DNA of 23,550 bases from UBA5972 sp964480735 (GCA_964480735.1 CAYZQS010000039.1:1-23550); one strand, 5' to 3'; positions 1 through 8,487 are shown, counted from the stretch's first letter. The notes: generated by a model not told the origin, from the sequence alone. Program-made: numbers and translations.

Positions 1-477
1 CTAGCCTTTTCCGTTGGGCAATGTTAGCGGGCCAAGGCGCGTCTCGACTTCGCCCGGATTGTCACCTGCAAAGCACGGCCCGTCGTTGTTGGCGGACAAC
101 CGGTTTTTGCCACCCGTTACCAGTTCGCGGTCGCGCACAGAGACGGGGAAGACTTCGCCGATATCGTTGATCCAGACGCGCGGTTTTTCCGGCAGATCGG
201 CTGCGAAAAACAAATAGGTCCCCGGGGCCAGTTGCAGCGAACAGCTGCCGGTGTAAAATCCGGTGATGGTCGGGTGTTTGGCACATTGTCCGTCGTCCAC
301 GATGCCCGGCGGGTTGCGCAAATCACCGATCGGCATGCCCAGCAGCGTCCATTGACGGCAATAGGCACCCGGCTGAACGTCAATTCGAACATCATATTCG
401 AGGTCTTGCGTCGACCCAACAGACACACCCATCCCCAGCGAAAAAGTCAGAACAGCACAGGTGCGGCGGAAAATCAT
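1..477 (-). CDS. Small exported protein of unknown function
   Basis: I do not recognise this family. The ORF encodes about 158 residues. I start it at the ATG at 477-475 because an AGG-containing ribosome site lies about 9 bases upstream. A longer in-frame start at 504 would add nine residues before the apparent signal peptide. The N-terminus (Arg-Arg, then a hydrophobic stretch ending near VSVGS) looks like a Sec signal peptide, so the product is probably periplasmic. The mature part has several cysteines (in CRQW, GQCAK, GSCSL and GPCFAG contexts), which fits a disulphide-bonded periplasmic domain. The stop codon sits at the first bases of the window, so the gene is complete. It follows the SDR gene by about 36 bases and is probably the last gene of the purF run. 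No function is inferred. Confidence 0.6.
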   Translation of the reverse strand: MIFRRTCAVLTFSLGMGVSVGSTQDLEYDVRIDVQPGAYCRQWTLLGMPIGDLRNPPGIVDDGQCAKHPTITGFYTGSCSLQLAPGTYLFFAADLPEKPRVWINDIGEVFPVSVRDRELVTGGKNRLSANNDGPCFAGDNPGEVETRLGPLTLPNGKG

Positions 478-513
478 GTAACTAACCTGACAGCAGTTGC
501 CCAATATTTACAG

Positions 514-1167
514 TCACAGCTGCGCGAGCAGTCGCCTGGCCTCGACCCTGGGAGATGCCAGCGCCTGCCGGTCCTCGCCCGGGAAAAATCTTGCCCGCAC
601 AGCCGTCGCCATCGGGTTGGGTGTGAATGATATGACCTTTGGCCCGGTGTTGCGGCTTTCCGCCGCCCAGCTGTCAACCAACGCCTTTTGCGCCGCTTTG
701 GCGGCACCGTAGCTGGCAAAAAAACTGTTTCCGACGCACGGATCATGCGGAAAGACGGCGGTGCCGCTTCCTGCTTTCAGCAACGGCTCGCACATTGCAA
801 TGATCCGCTGGGTGGCATGGATATTGACCGCGACCGTCTTGTCCCAGTCCTTCTCGGGCACATGCGCCGCCGGAGAAAGCGGTCCGGCAAAAATCGCGCA
901 ATGGACCAGCAGATCAAGCCTGCCCCAACGCTCAAATATCGACAGGCACATGCGCTGCAGTCCGGTCTCGTCCGTGATGTCCAGCGGCACCAATGTGGCT
1001 GCACCACCGCGCGCGCGAATGCGGTCATCCAGCTCTTCCAGCCCGCCCACGGTGCGGGCCATTGCGATCACATGGGTGCCGTTTGCGGCCAGTTCCTCTG
1101 CAACCGCTGCGCCAAGTCCGCGCGAAGCACCGGTTATCAGGGCAACAGAAGGCGCGTCTTCGCCCAC
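514..1167 (-). CDS. Short-chain dehydrogenase/reductase with altered active site
   Basis: This is a 217-residue SDR-family protein with a Rossmann nucleotide-binding motif TGASRGLG at about residues 12-19 and a YGAAK segment (Tyr153, Lys157) matching the catalytic Tyr-x3-Lys. The serine normally found about 13 residues before that tyrosine is not present: the region reads FPHDPCVGNSFFASYGAAK. The enzyme is therefore either divergent in mechanism or not a classical oxidoreductase. The start is a GTG at 1167-1165, only two bases after the purF stop, which suggests translational coupling. Substrate is unknown. From memory, similar serine-less SDRs sit beside purF in other Rhodobacterales, so this is likely a conserved neighbour rather than local decay. 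Confidence 0.82.
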   Translation of the reverse strand: MGEDAPSVALITGASRGLGAAVAEELAANGTHVIAMARTVGGLEELDDRIRARGGAATLVPLDITDETGLQRMCLSIFERWGRLDLLVHCAIFAGPLSPAAHVPEKDWDKTVAVNIHATQRIIAMCEPLLKAGSGTAVFPHDPCVGNSFFASYGAAKAAQKALVDSWAAESRNTGPKVISFTPNPMATAVRARFFPGEDRQALASPRVEARRLLAQL

Positions 1168-1169
1168 TG

Positions 1170-2642
1170 TCAGGCCAGTTCGCGGATCTTAAATCCACGA
1201 TTGATCCGGTCGCTGGGTCGCACCGGATATTCGCCGGAAAAACAGGCATCACAATACTGCGGGCAGTTTTTTTCGCGCCCTCTGGCTTCACCAACCGCGC
1301 GGTACAGCCCGTCAAGGGTCACGAATTTCAGGCTGTCCACTTCCAGATGCACCCGCATTTCCTCGGCGCTCATGTTAGAGGCCAGCAGCGCGTCGCGGTC
1401 CGGCGTATCCACGCCGTAAAAGCAAGGCCATTCGGTGGGCGGGGAAGCGATGCGAAAATGCACTTCGGCGGCCCCCGCATCCAGTACCATCTCTTTGATC
1501 TTGCGCGAAGTCGTGCCGCGCACCACGCTGTCGTCCACCAATATCACCCGCTTCCCCTTGATCAGGGCGCGGTTGACGTTCAGTTTCAGGCGCACGCCCA
1601 TGTTTCGAATTTGCTCTGTCGGCTCAATGAACGTGCGGCCCATATACTGGTTGCGGATAATGCCCATCGCATATGGGATGCCCGACTGCTGCGAATAACC
1701 TATCGCTGCGGGCGTGCCGCTGTCTGGCACCGGGCACACCAGATCCGCCTCAATCGGGGCCTCAATCGCCAGTTCCACGCCGATCTGACGACGGGTTTCA
1801 TAGACCGAACGCCCGCCAAGAATGCTGTCGGGACGGGAAAAATACACATGCTCAAAAATGCAGGGCCGCGCCGGGATTTTTTGAAACGGCCAGTAGCTTT
1901 GCACGCCCTTGCCGTTGATCACCACCATCTCGCCCGGCTCAATCTCGCGCACAAATTCCGCGCCGATGATGTCCAACGCGCAGGTTTCTGAACTCAGCAC
2001 CCAGCCGTCGCCAATTTTGCCCAGCATCAGGGGGCGCACCCCCAAAGCATCGCGCACGCCAATCAGCTTGCTGCGGGTCATGGCCACAATCGAAAACGCG
2101 CCTTCAACCCGGCGCAGGGCGTCCTTCATGCGCTCCGGGATATTGGACTGAATGGAGCGGGCCATAAGGTGGATGATGCATTCGCTGTCTGATGACGATT
2201 GAAAGATCGAACCGCGCTCGATCAATTCGCGCCGCAGGGCATCGGCGTTGGTCAGATTTCCGTTATGGGCAAAGGCGCAACCGCCCATCGAGAACTCGCC
2301 AAAAAACGGCTGCACATCGCGGATCGCGGTCGCACCCTTGGACCCGGTGGTGGAATAACGCACGTGACCAATCGCCAGTTCTCCGGGCAGAGTTTCCATC
2401 AGCGATGCACGGGTGAAATTATCGCGCACATAGCCAAAGCGGCGCACGGAATTAAAGCCGCTGTTAGGATGATAGGCGACAATGCCGCCGGCCTCTTGCC
2501 CGCGGTGCTGCAGGGCGTGCAGGCCAAGTGCCGTAAAATTGGCGGCGTCTGCGGCACCGATAACCCCAAACACACCACATTCCTCGCGCAGCTTGTCATC
2601 GTCAAACGGATGACTGCGAAAAGGGGGCATCAGGTGGCGCAT
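1170..2642 (-). CDS. purF: Amidophosphoribosyltransferase (purine synthesis, first step)
   Basis: PurF transfers the amide nitrogen of glutamine to PRPP to make 5-phosphoribosylamine, the committed step of de novo purine synthesis, in the cytoplasm. The N-terminal Ntn-type glutaminase domain begins at the REECGVFG motif, whose Cys (about residue 22 here) is the nucleophile and implies removal of a short propeptide. The PRPP site is seen as VILVDDSVVRGTT. Cysteines in the RPCIFEHVYF, WPCFYGVDTP and QYCDACFSG contexts match the ligands of the Bacillus-type [4Fe-4S] enzyme, so this is the oxygen-sensitive Fe-S class, unlike E. coli PurF. I start at the ATG at 2642-2640 (490 residues, GGGACG upstream). 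ATGs at 2630 and 2714 are in frame, and 2630 also gives a normal N-terminus. It lies between cvpA and the SDR gene. Confidence 0.96.
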   Translation of the reverse strand: MRHLMPPFRSHPFDDDKLREECGVFGVIGAADAANFTALGLHALQHRGQEAGGIVAYHPNSGFNSVRRFGYVRDNFTRASLMETLPGELAIGHVRYSTTGSKGATAIRDVQPFFGEFSMGGCAFAHNGNLTNADALRRELIERGSIFQSSSDSECIIHLMARSIQSNIPERMKDALRRVEGAFSIVAMTRSKLIGVRDALGVRPLMLGKIGDGWVLSSETCALDIIGAEFVREIEPGEMVVINGKGVQSYWPFQKIPARPCIFEHVYFSRPDSILGGRSVYETRRQIGVELAIEAPIEADLVCPVPDSGTPAAIGYSQQSGIPYAMGIIRNQYMGRTFIEPTEQIRNMGVRLKLNVNRALIKGKRVILVDDSVVRGTTSRKIKEMVLDAGAAEVHFRIASPPTEWPCFYGVDTPDRDALLASNMSAEEMRVHLEVDSLKFVTLDGLYRAVGEARGREKNCPQYCDACFSGEYPVRPSDRINRGFKIRELA

Positions 2643-2725
2643 GAACGTCCCGGTGACGAATCTGATTAGGGCAGTGGCAACCGTATACGGCGGACCGCAA
2701 GCGGTGTCATCCATTCAAAGCGGGA

Positions 2726-3343
2726 TTATCCGGATATTTGTGCGGCTGTTTGAACCACCGGCAATATCATCGCGGAACTTCCGTTATTTGGCGCGCAATT
2801 TCCGGTCAGCTGTTCATAGCGCAGGACGATCCACGCCGGTGCCTCTGTCGGGATTTGCTTTTCGATCACCTCTTGTGACTGGGCAAATATGGAGGCGGAG
2901 CGGCTGTCATCAATCATCGCAAACCCTTGTTCCGCCGGCACAATTCTGTCGTACAGCACAAAGGCGATGGCCACCAGTAAGGCGCCGCGAATGACGCCAA
3001 ACAAAAACCCAAGCCCCTGATCAAACCCTCCAAGTGCTGATTTTTGCACAAGGGACGAAAACAGCGGCGTGAAAATAGAGACCACAATCAGGGCCACGGC
3101 AAAAACAGCGGCAAATGCGCCCAATATGGCCAGTTCGCAGCTGTCAGCCAGAAACTCGCCCACAACAGGAATTTCCTTGACCAATGGCTCGGCTTGCGGG
3201 GCAAACACAAAGGCCACAATTGCGGCCAGTATCCAGCCTGCAATGGCCAGCGCCTCGCGCACAAAACCCCGGGCAAAGGCCAGAACCGCAGAGATCAGAA
3301 TGATACCGCCAACCCCGGCGTCAACAAATGTAAAACCTTCCAT
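2726..3343 (-). CDS. cvpA: CvpA family inner-membrane protein
   Basis: This 205-residue protein has the CvpA-type N-terminus (MEGFTFVDAGVGGIILIS) and about four hydrophobic segments in the first 140 residues, followed by a soluble tail. CvpA was named for colicin V production in E. coli and is an inner-membrane protein often encoded next to purF. Its molecular role is not settled; envelope homeostasis is usually proposed. The start at 3343-3341 is chosen over the in-frame upstream ATG at 3364 because it has a good AGGGGA ribosome site just before it and aligns with the usual start. The gene begins 17 bases after the radA stop. Confidence 0.9.
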   Translation of the reverse strand: MEGFTFVDAGVGGIILISAVLAFARGFVREALAIAGWILAAIVAFVFAPQAEPLVKEIPVVGEFLADSCELAILGAFAAVFAVALIVVSIFTPLFSSLVQKSALGGFDQGLGFLFGVIRGALLVAIAFVLYDRIVPAEQGFAMIDDSRSASIFAQSQEVIEKQIPTEAPAWIVLRYEQLTGNCAPNNGSSAMILPVVQTAAQISG

Positions 3344-3360
3344 AGATCCCCTACGCGCCT

Positions 3361-4331
3361 TCAACCGGTAACATCGCCAAAGACCTGTACAACAAATTCC
3401 TGCAGGTCCAAATGCTTTTTAACCGTGATCGTGCTGGATGACACGGATTTTATTGAGGCCGGTGCGATTGCCGNNNNNNNNNNNNNNNNNNNNNNNNNNN
3501 NNNNNNNNNNNNNNNNNNNNNNNNNNNNNNNNNNNNNNNNNNNNNNNNNNNNNNNNNNNNNNNNNNNNNNNNNCGGTTTTTGACGCTGCGTAGAATGCGA
3601 AACTGGTGCCCGCGCTCGCCTTCAAAATAAAGCACGGTATCCACCATATGTTCGACCACCCGCGGTCCGGCAATCTGGCCGTCCTTGGTGACGTGGCCCA
3701 CCAGCACCACCGAAATGCCGCGCCGTTTGGCAAATGACGTCAGTTCATGCGCGGCAGAGCGCACCTGGCTGACCGACCCGGGCGCGCTGTCCACGTGATC
3801 GGCCCACATTGTCTGGATGGAGTCGATGATCACAAAATCCGGCCTTTCGGTGCTCATCGTGGTCAGGATGTCGCGCAGATTTGTGGCGTTGGCCAGTTGC
3901 ACGGGTGCCGCTTGCAGGCCCAGACGTACGGCCCGCATGCGAATTTGGCCGGGCGCTTCCTCGCCGGAAATATAGATTGTTTTTAAACCCTTATCCGCAA
4001 AAGCCGCTGCGGCTTGCAGCAACAACGTGGACTTCCCGATCCCCGGATCTCCACCGACCAAAATGGCAGAGGCGGGCACCAGCCCGCCACCCAGCACGCG
4101 GTCAAACTCTTCAATGCCCGACGGGCTGCGCGACAACGGCGTGTCTTTGGCGGCAAGATCGGACAGATCAATCGCCCGCCCCTTGGCGGCACCCAGCGAT
4201 TTTTTGGCCGGACCGGTGGTTAACGCGCTTTCCTCGATCACCGAATTCCAGGCGCCACAGGCATCACAGCGTCCGGCCCATTTTTTGTGCGACGCGCCAC
4301 AGTTTGAACAGGTGAAAGTGGATTTAGCCAC
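3361..4331 (-). CDS. radA: DNA repair protein RadA, interrupted by an assembly gap
   Basis: RadA is a RecA-like ATPase that acts in branch migration and recombination repair. The readable N-terminal part (about 252 residues) has a C4 zinc finger (Cys8, Cys11, Cys22, Cys25), Walker A GGDPGIGKST at about 93-102, and ends at RSVKN, exactly where the RadA-specific KNRFG motif should follow. The gap starts there. On the far side of the gap a different reading frame encodes about 36 residues ending ITVKKHLDLQEFVVQVFG plus a short tail and a TGA at 3363-3361, which matches the expected RadA C-terminus. The intervening LonC-like part, about 170 residues by comparison with E. coli RadA, is missing. 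The start is GTG at 4331-4329 with a strong GGAGG site. It overlaps the PqiA-like gene by 8 bases. Confidence 0.92.
3474..3573. other. Assembly gap (100 N placeholder) inside radA
   Basis: The run is exactly 100 N, the conventional value for a gap of unknown length. The two radA parts on either side are in different frames relative to this spacing, and about 0.5 kb of radA is missing, so the true gap is probably longer than 100 bases. Confidence 0.95.
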
Positions 4332-4764
4332 GCATCCTCCGTCGGGTCAGGTGGGACACCAAAAGCGAGGTAACGACGCAGGCGGTGAAAAGATAAAGGC
4401 CCCAGGCCGCCTCGATTGTGCCCACGCCCACACCTTTGGACAGGACGATATAAAGCGCAATCAAAAACACATCCACCATCGCCAGCCGCCCCATGATCAC
4501 CAGCAACGGCATCGCGCAGGTGGAAATCCGGTGGTGGTGAATCAGACTGATGCTGATGGTCTTGGCGTAGGGCGCCACGACCGCCAGAAAAGCGACCAGC
4601 ACAGCCAGAAACCTGTCGTTGCGCCAGAGTTCCTGAATGCCGGAGATGACGGAAATGTCGTCGGGCGCAAAGAACGGCAGCAAGCCCGCGCGGACAAGCG
4701 GGGAGAACCACGCGATGGGGAAGAGGATCAAGAGGGCGAGGTTGGTGTATTTCAGCAGGGTCAT
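4324..4764 (-). CDS. Single-domain PqiA-like inner-membrane protein
   Basis: The product is about 146 residues with four predicted membrane segments, and the sequence around FPIAWFSPLV and FLAVVAPYAKTISISL resembles one domain of paraquat-inducible protein A. E. coli PqiA has two such domains and belongs to an envelope lipid-transport system with the MCE protein PqiB. This protein has one domain and no zinc-ribbon CxxC pairs. I use the ATG at 4764-4762, where the hydrophobic N-terminus begins. A longer in-frame start at 4845 adds a region that looks intergenic. The stop overlaps the radA start by 8 bases. Placement directly after mlaE and mlaF suggests a role with that lipid transporter, which is inference. 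Confidence 0.75.
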   Translation of the reverse strand: MTLLKYTNLALLILFPIAWFSPLVRAGLLPFFAPDDISVISGIQELWRNDRFLAVLVAFLAVVAPYAKTISISLIHHHRISTCAMPLLVIMGRLAMVDVFLIALYIVLSKGVGVGTIEAAWGLYLFTACVVTSLLVSHLTRRRMRG

Positions 4765-4826
4765 TGTATTTTTAACTGATAAAACGCCAAAAAACGAAAG
4801 TTGGCACTGTGGGACCGGCTTGCTGA

Positions 4827-4849
4827 AGAAGTATTTTTGGAACAATGAA
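4827..4849 (+). repeat. AGTATTTTTGG...ATGAA intergenic motif, copy 1
   Basis: The sequence AGAAGTATTTTTGGAACAATGAA, split here as AGAAGTATTTTTGG then AACAATGAA, lies between the mlaF stop and the PqiA-like start. It closely resembles the motif at 22638-22661 (opposite orientation). From memory, a GGAGTATTTTTGGNAAGATGAA-type motif is frequent in Rhodobacterales intergenic regions. Function is unknown. Confidence 0.4.
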
Positions 4850-4858
4850 ATTTAATGT

Positions 4859-5614
4859 TCACCGCACCGCCTCTATCGGCCCTTCCGCCCGCCCGTGCAA
4901 AAACTGGTCCATGAAGGGATCACCGGATTTTTCCATCTTTTTCACCGGTCCTGTCCACTGGATCACCCCGTCGTGGATCATCGCCACCTGATCGGCGATG
5001 GCGCGGACGGAGGACATATCGTGGGTGATCGTCATGGCGGTTGCGCCCATTTCCACCACGATCTCGCGGATCAATTCGTTGATCACGCCTGCCATGATCG
5101 GGTCAAGGCCGGTGGTGGGCTCGTCAAAGAAAATGATTTCGGGCTCTGCTGCGATGGCGCGGGCAAGGCCCACGCGCTTTTGCATGCCGCCGGAAAGTTC
5201 TGCGGGGTAAAGATCGGCCACCCGTTCCTGCAAACCCACCCGGCGCAGTTTTTCAACGGCAATGGCGCGGGCTTCGTCTTTTGGCTTTTTCAGGCGGCCG
5301 CGCAGCAAACGAAAGGCGACGTTTTGCCAGACGCTCAGGCTGTCAAACAACGCACCGCCTTGAAACAACATGCCAAAGCGGGCCAAAAACGCGTCCCGGT
5401 CGCCCTGATCCGCCGGTTGACCGTCAACGGAAATGCTGCCCTTTTCAGGCGTTTCCAGCCCCAGAACCGACTTTAACAAAACCGATTTGCCGGTGCCGGA
5501 ACCCCCGATAATCACCATGCTTTCGCCCTTTGTGATCTCAAGGTCCACACCGCGCAAAACGTGATTGTCGCCAAAGGATTTATGCACGCCGGATAGTTTT
5601 ATCATTGTACTCAT
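4859..5614 (-). CDS. mlaF: MlaF-type ABC transporter ATPase
   Basis: This 251-residue ATP-binding protein has Walker A GGSGTGKS at residues 37-44, the ABC signature LSGGMQKR, and Walker B FFDEPTTGLDP followed by the H-loop ITHDMSS. The sequence is typical of the MlaF/Ttg2A group, which powers phospholipid transport between outer and inner membranes with MlaE and an MCE-domain protein. Its ATG overlaps the mlaE stop in an ATGA junction, so the two are translationally coupled. An MCE protein (MlaD) would be expected for a complete transporter, but none is encoded in this window. Confidence 0.93.
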   Translation of the reverse strand: MSTMIKLSGVHKSFGDNHVLRGVDLEITKGESMVIIGGSGTGKSVLLKSVLGLETPEKGSISVDGQPADQGDRDAFLARFGMLFQGGALFDSLSVWQNVAFRLLRGRLKKPKDEARAIAVEKLRRVGLQERVADLYPAELSGGMQKRVGLARAIAAEPEIIFFDEPTTGLDPIMAGVINELIREIVVEMGATAMTITHDMSSVRAIADQVAMIHDGVIQWTGPVKKMEKSGDPFMDQFLHGRAEGPIEAVR

Positions 5615-6405
5615 GCCGCAAAAAACAACTGTGTCAGAATGAAATTCGCGGCCAGAATCAGAATAGAGGCCGACACCACCGCGTTGGTGGTGGCCCGGCC
5701 CACGCCCTGCGCCCCGCGTCCTGAATTCATGCCGTGATAACAGCCCATCAAAGCGACAATAAAGCCAAACACCGCCGCCTTGATCAGGCCGGACACCACG
5801 TCCCAGGTTTCCAGAAAATCAACGGTGTTGTCGATATAGGCCGCGGGATTGAACCCCAAAGACGTGGTGCCCACCAGAAACCCGCCAAGAATGCCGATGG
5901 TGTCGCCCACCAGCACCAAAACCGGCATCACCAATGTGGCCGCCAGCACGCGCGGCACCGTCAGGTATTTCATCGGATGGGTGGACAGGGTGACCAGCGC
6001 ATCGATCTGCTCTGTCACTTTCATGGTGCCAAGTTCCGCCGCGATAGACGCCGCAACCCGGCCCGCGACCATCAGCCCGGCCAGAACCGGCCCCAGCTCG
6101 CGCACCATGCCGATGGCAACGATGGATGGCACCACCGCTTCGGCATTAAAACGTGAACCACCTGCAAATATCTGCAGGGCAAGTGCTCCGCCGGTGAACA
6201 GGGTGGTCAGGCCGACAACCGGCAGGCTGAAATAGCCGATGGTCAGCAGGGATTGGCCGAACTCTTTCAGATAAAACGGCGGGCGCACCAGATGGGCGAC
6301 GGTTTGACCAAAAAAGATCGAAATCCGGCCGACAGAGGCCAAAAGCGCGGTGACCGACGCACCAATCGCGGCCAAAACTTGTAAAAACCAATGAATCAAA
6401 GACAT
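5611..6405 (-). CDS. mlaE: MlaE-type ABC transporter permease
   Basis: This 264-residue membrane protein has the MlaE (DUF140) pattern: an amphipathic N-terminus, hydrophobic segments, and the ELGPVLAGLMVAGRVAASIA region with the conserved EQIDAL element that contacts the ATPase. MlaE is the inner-membrane core of retrograde or anterograde phospholipid transport systems. It is coupled to mlaF by an ATGA overlap and begins about 24 bases after the alr stop. The ATG at 6405-6403 gives the usual family length. Confidence 0.93.
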   Translation of the reverse strand: MSLIHWFLQVLAAIGASVTALLASVGRISIFFGQTVAHLVRPPFYLKEFGQSLLTIGYFSLPVVGLTTLFTGGALALQIFAGGSRFNAEAVVPSIVAIGMVRELGPVLAGLMVAGRVAASIAAELGTMKVTEQIDALVTLSTHPMKYLTVPRVLAATLVMPVLVLVGDTIGILGGFLVGTTSLGFNPAAYIDNTVDFLETWDVVSGLIKAAVFGFIVALMGCYHGMNSGRGAQGVGRATTNAVVSASILILAANFILTQLFFAA

Positions 6406-6429
6406 ATGCTGCCTGTAAACTTCTTCTGC

Positions 6430-7470
6430 TCAATTCTCTTTGTAGTCGCGTTTATACCGCGCGCCAAGAGACGTCAGGATTTCATAGCCAATCGTGCCTG
6501 CGGCATCCGCCAGTTGATCAACGGTTTGATGTGGTCCCAACATATCAAGCGTTTCGGGCACTTCTGGCAGGTCAGTCACGTCAACGCCCATCAGGTCCAT
6601 TGAGACCCGTCCAGCCAGAGGGCAGGGAATATCATCTGCCCAAAGTTTTGCGTTTGGCCCCATCGCGCGGATCAAACCGTCGGCGTAGCCCGCCGAAAGC
6701 GTGGCGATCCTGCTTGGGCGCGTGGCAGTCCACGTGGCGCCGTATCCCACGGTTTCGCCCACCGCCACGTCGCGCGTTTGGATGACGGGTATGGACAGGC
6801 GAACCACCGGCGCGGCACCTTCAAATGGCAGGCCGCCGTAAAGGCCGATGCCGGGGCGGGTGAGGTTGAAATGATAATCCGCCCCCAGCAATATGCCACC
6901 GGTTGCCGACAGCGAAAGCGGCACCGACAACCCTGCTGTCATTTCCCTGAAGGTGGCCAATTGCGCGGCATTCTGCGCATGCGCCGGTTCGTCAGCACAA
7001 GCCAGATGGCTGATGATCAGTTTTGGTCCGGCCCGCATGATCTTGGCTCCGGCGGCGCGGAATTCATCAGGTTCCATACCCAGCCGGTTCATGCCGCTGT
7101 CCAGTTGAATGCCAAACGGGTGGCCGGACAGATCAGTCATGTGGCGCAAAAGCTGCTGCGGGGAATTCAGCAAAGGGGTCAGATCGTTGTCTTTCAGAAG
7201 TTTTTTATCCCCTGGCATATGGCCCGAGAAAACGAAAATTTCGTGGCGCGTGTCAAGCGCGTTGCGCAGCACCGCGCCTTCGCTGGCAAGTGCCACAAAA
7301 AACGCGCGCGCGCCCGCATCGCTTAGGGCTCTGGCAACCTTGTCAGCGCCCAGACCGTAAGCGTCGGCTTTCACAACCGCGCCGGTGTCCCCGGACCCCG
7401 AAAGCGCCTTTAACGCCAGCCAATTGGATTTGACCGCCGCCAGATCAACGGTCAGTGTTGCAAACCCCAT
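6430..7470 (-). CDS. alr: Alanine racemase
   Basis: Alr is a PLP enzyme that interconverts L- and D-alanine for peptidoglycan synthesis in the cytoplasm. The PLP lysine is Lys34 in the VVKADAYGLG motif, and the second catalytic residue is the tyrosine of GYGATW. HPFGIQLDSGMNRLG matches the conserved barrel motif. I start at the ATG at 7470-7468 (346 residues), which has a GGGGG ribosome site and gives the usual MGFATLTVDL N-terminus. An upstream ATG at 7509 would add a non-conserved basic stretch. It lies 51 bases downstream of the oxygenase gene and may supply D-alanine constitutively as part of the long dnaB-purF run. Confidence 0.95.
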   Translation of the reverse strand: MGFATLTVDLAAVKSNWLALKALSGSGDTGAVVKADAYGLGADKVARALSDAGARAFFVALASEGAVLRNALDTRHEIFVFSGHMPGDKKLLKDNDLTPLLNSPQQLLRHMTDLSGHPFGIQLDSGMNRLGMEPDEFRAAGAKIMRAGPKLIISHLACADEPAHAQNAAQLATFREMTAGLSVPLSLSATGGILLGADYHFNLTRPGIGLYGGLPFEGAAPVVRLSIPVIQTRDVAVGETVGYGATWTATRPSRIATLSAGYADGLIRAMGPNAKLWADDIPCPLAGRVSMDLMGVDVTDLPEVPETLDMLGPHQTVDQLADAAGTIGYEILTSLGARYKRDYKEN

Positions 7471-7521
7471 AAGAAACCCCCGTTTGTTTGGCCGCTCTAT
7501 ACGCCGCACCGCAGATTTCGT

Positions 7522-8487
7522 CTATTGCGAGTTATCGCCGCTGATTTGGTGCGCCTGATAGCCCGCCTGCAATTCCGCCCGCAGAAACTCGCCAAAATTC
7601 ACACTGCCAAATTGCGGTTCGCCGGTTCCCGGCAGAGGCGCGATGATTGTGTTGACGTTTGGATCAAAAAAGAACGGGCAGGAATAGCGTTCGCGCCCGG
7701 ACCGGTTGATTACGCGGTGTGGTGTTGAACGCAAACGACCATTTGACAACCGGTGCAGCATATCGCCCACATTGACCACAAAAGCATCCGCCATATACGG
7801 CGCATCAACCCAGCTGCCCCGGGGTGTCTGCACCTGCAACCCGCCGATTTCGTCTTGCGCCAATATGGTCAGGCAGCCAAAATCCGTGTGAGGGGCCGAG
7901 CCATATAAATCATCGTCACTTTGGGCGGGCATCGGTGGGTAATGAAGCAGACGCAGCCACGTGGTTGGCGGTTCAAAAGCGGGCATGATGTCATTTGGAT
8001 GACCCCCCGCAGCCTGAATGGCAACCCGCATCAGTTTTTGGCAAAGATCGGTCAGTGCCGTAACATAGGCTTCAATCGCCACGCGAAATCCCGGCAGCGC
8101 GGGCCATTGATTGGGACCGGACAAAAACGCGGACGGATCGGCAACCGCGTCTTCGCGCATGATCATAAAGCTGGCAGACTGGTTTGGCCTTGTCACATCC
8201 GCCAACTTTGAATTCACGTCAGTTGACGTGTTGATCGGGATATAGCCGCGGTGCCACCGATTAAGCCGCAGCGCCATTTTCTGCGCAACCGGCAGCGCGT
8301 GAAATTCGCAAGAGGCCGCAAAAACCGCCGCCTGCAATTTTGGCGCGATACCATGCCCGACAATATAGCCAAATCCGGTGCTGCCATACGCATCGGCAAA
8401 GGCCTGGGTCAGCCGGTTTTTGGCGTGGCTGTCACGGGAATGGATGGCGCTGACATCCAGCACCGGAATTTCGCTGAATTCAGTCAC
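7522..8487 (-). CDS. 2-oxoglutarate/Fe(II)-dependent oxygenase, isopenicillin N synthase family
   Basis: The 321-residue protein has a DIOX-N-like N-terminal region (GFGYIVGHGI) and the double-stranded beta-helix core. The iron ligands are visible as His200-x-Asp202 (HTDFG) and His257 (STPHRVIN), and the co-substrate-binding Arg267-x-Ser269 is in RYSCPFFFDP. The fold is that of isopenicillin N synthase, gibberellin oxidases and related enzymes, but the substrate cannot be read from the sequence and it is not evidence of beta-lactam synthesis. The start is a GTG at 8487-8485, about 12 bases after the dnaB stop, with a weak ribosome site. Confidence 0.88.
   Translation of the reverse strand: MTEFSEIPVLDVSAIHSRDSHAKNRLTQAFADAYGSTGFGYIVGHGIAPKLQAAVFAASCEFHALPVAQKMALRLNRWHRGYIPINTSTDVNSKLADVTRPNQSASFMIMREDAVADPSAFLSGPNQWPALPGFRVAIEAYVTALTDLCQKLMRVAIQAAGGHPNDIMPAFEPPTTWLRLLHYPPMPAQSDDDLYGSAPHTDFGCLTILAQDEIGGLQVQTPRGSWVDAPYMADAFVVNVGDMLHRLSNGRLRSTPHRVINRSGRERYSCPFFFDPNVNTIIAPLPGTGEPQFGSVNFGEFLRAELQAGYQAHQISGDNSQ

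Noticed and set aside
993..1991. Long plus-strand ORF across the SDR and purF region
   Set aside because: It is a shadow frame opposite clearly conserved purF and SDR coding sequence, with no recognisable motif or ribosome site.
4786..4805. GCCAA/TTGGC hairpin between mlaF and the PqiA-like gene as a terminator
   Set aside because: The stem is only 5 bp with a 10-base loop, and the genes on both sides look like one run. It is too weak to call.
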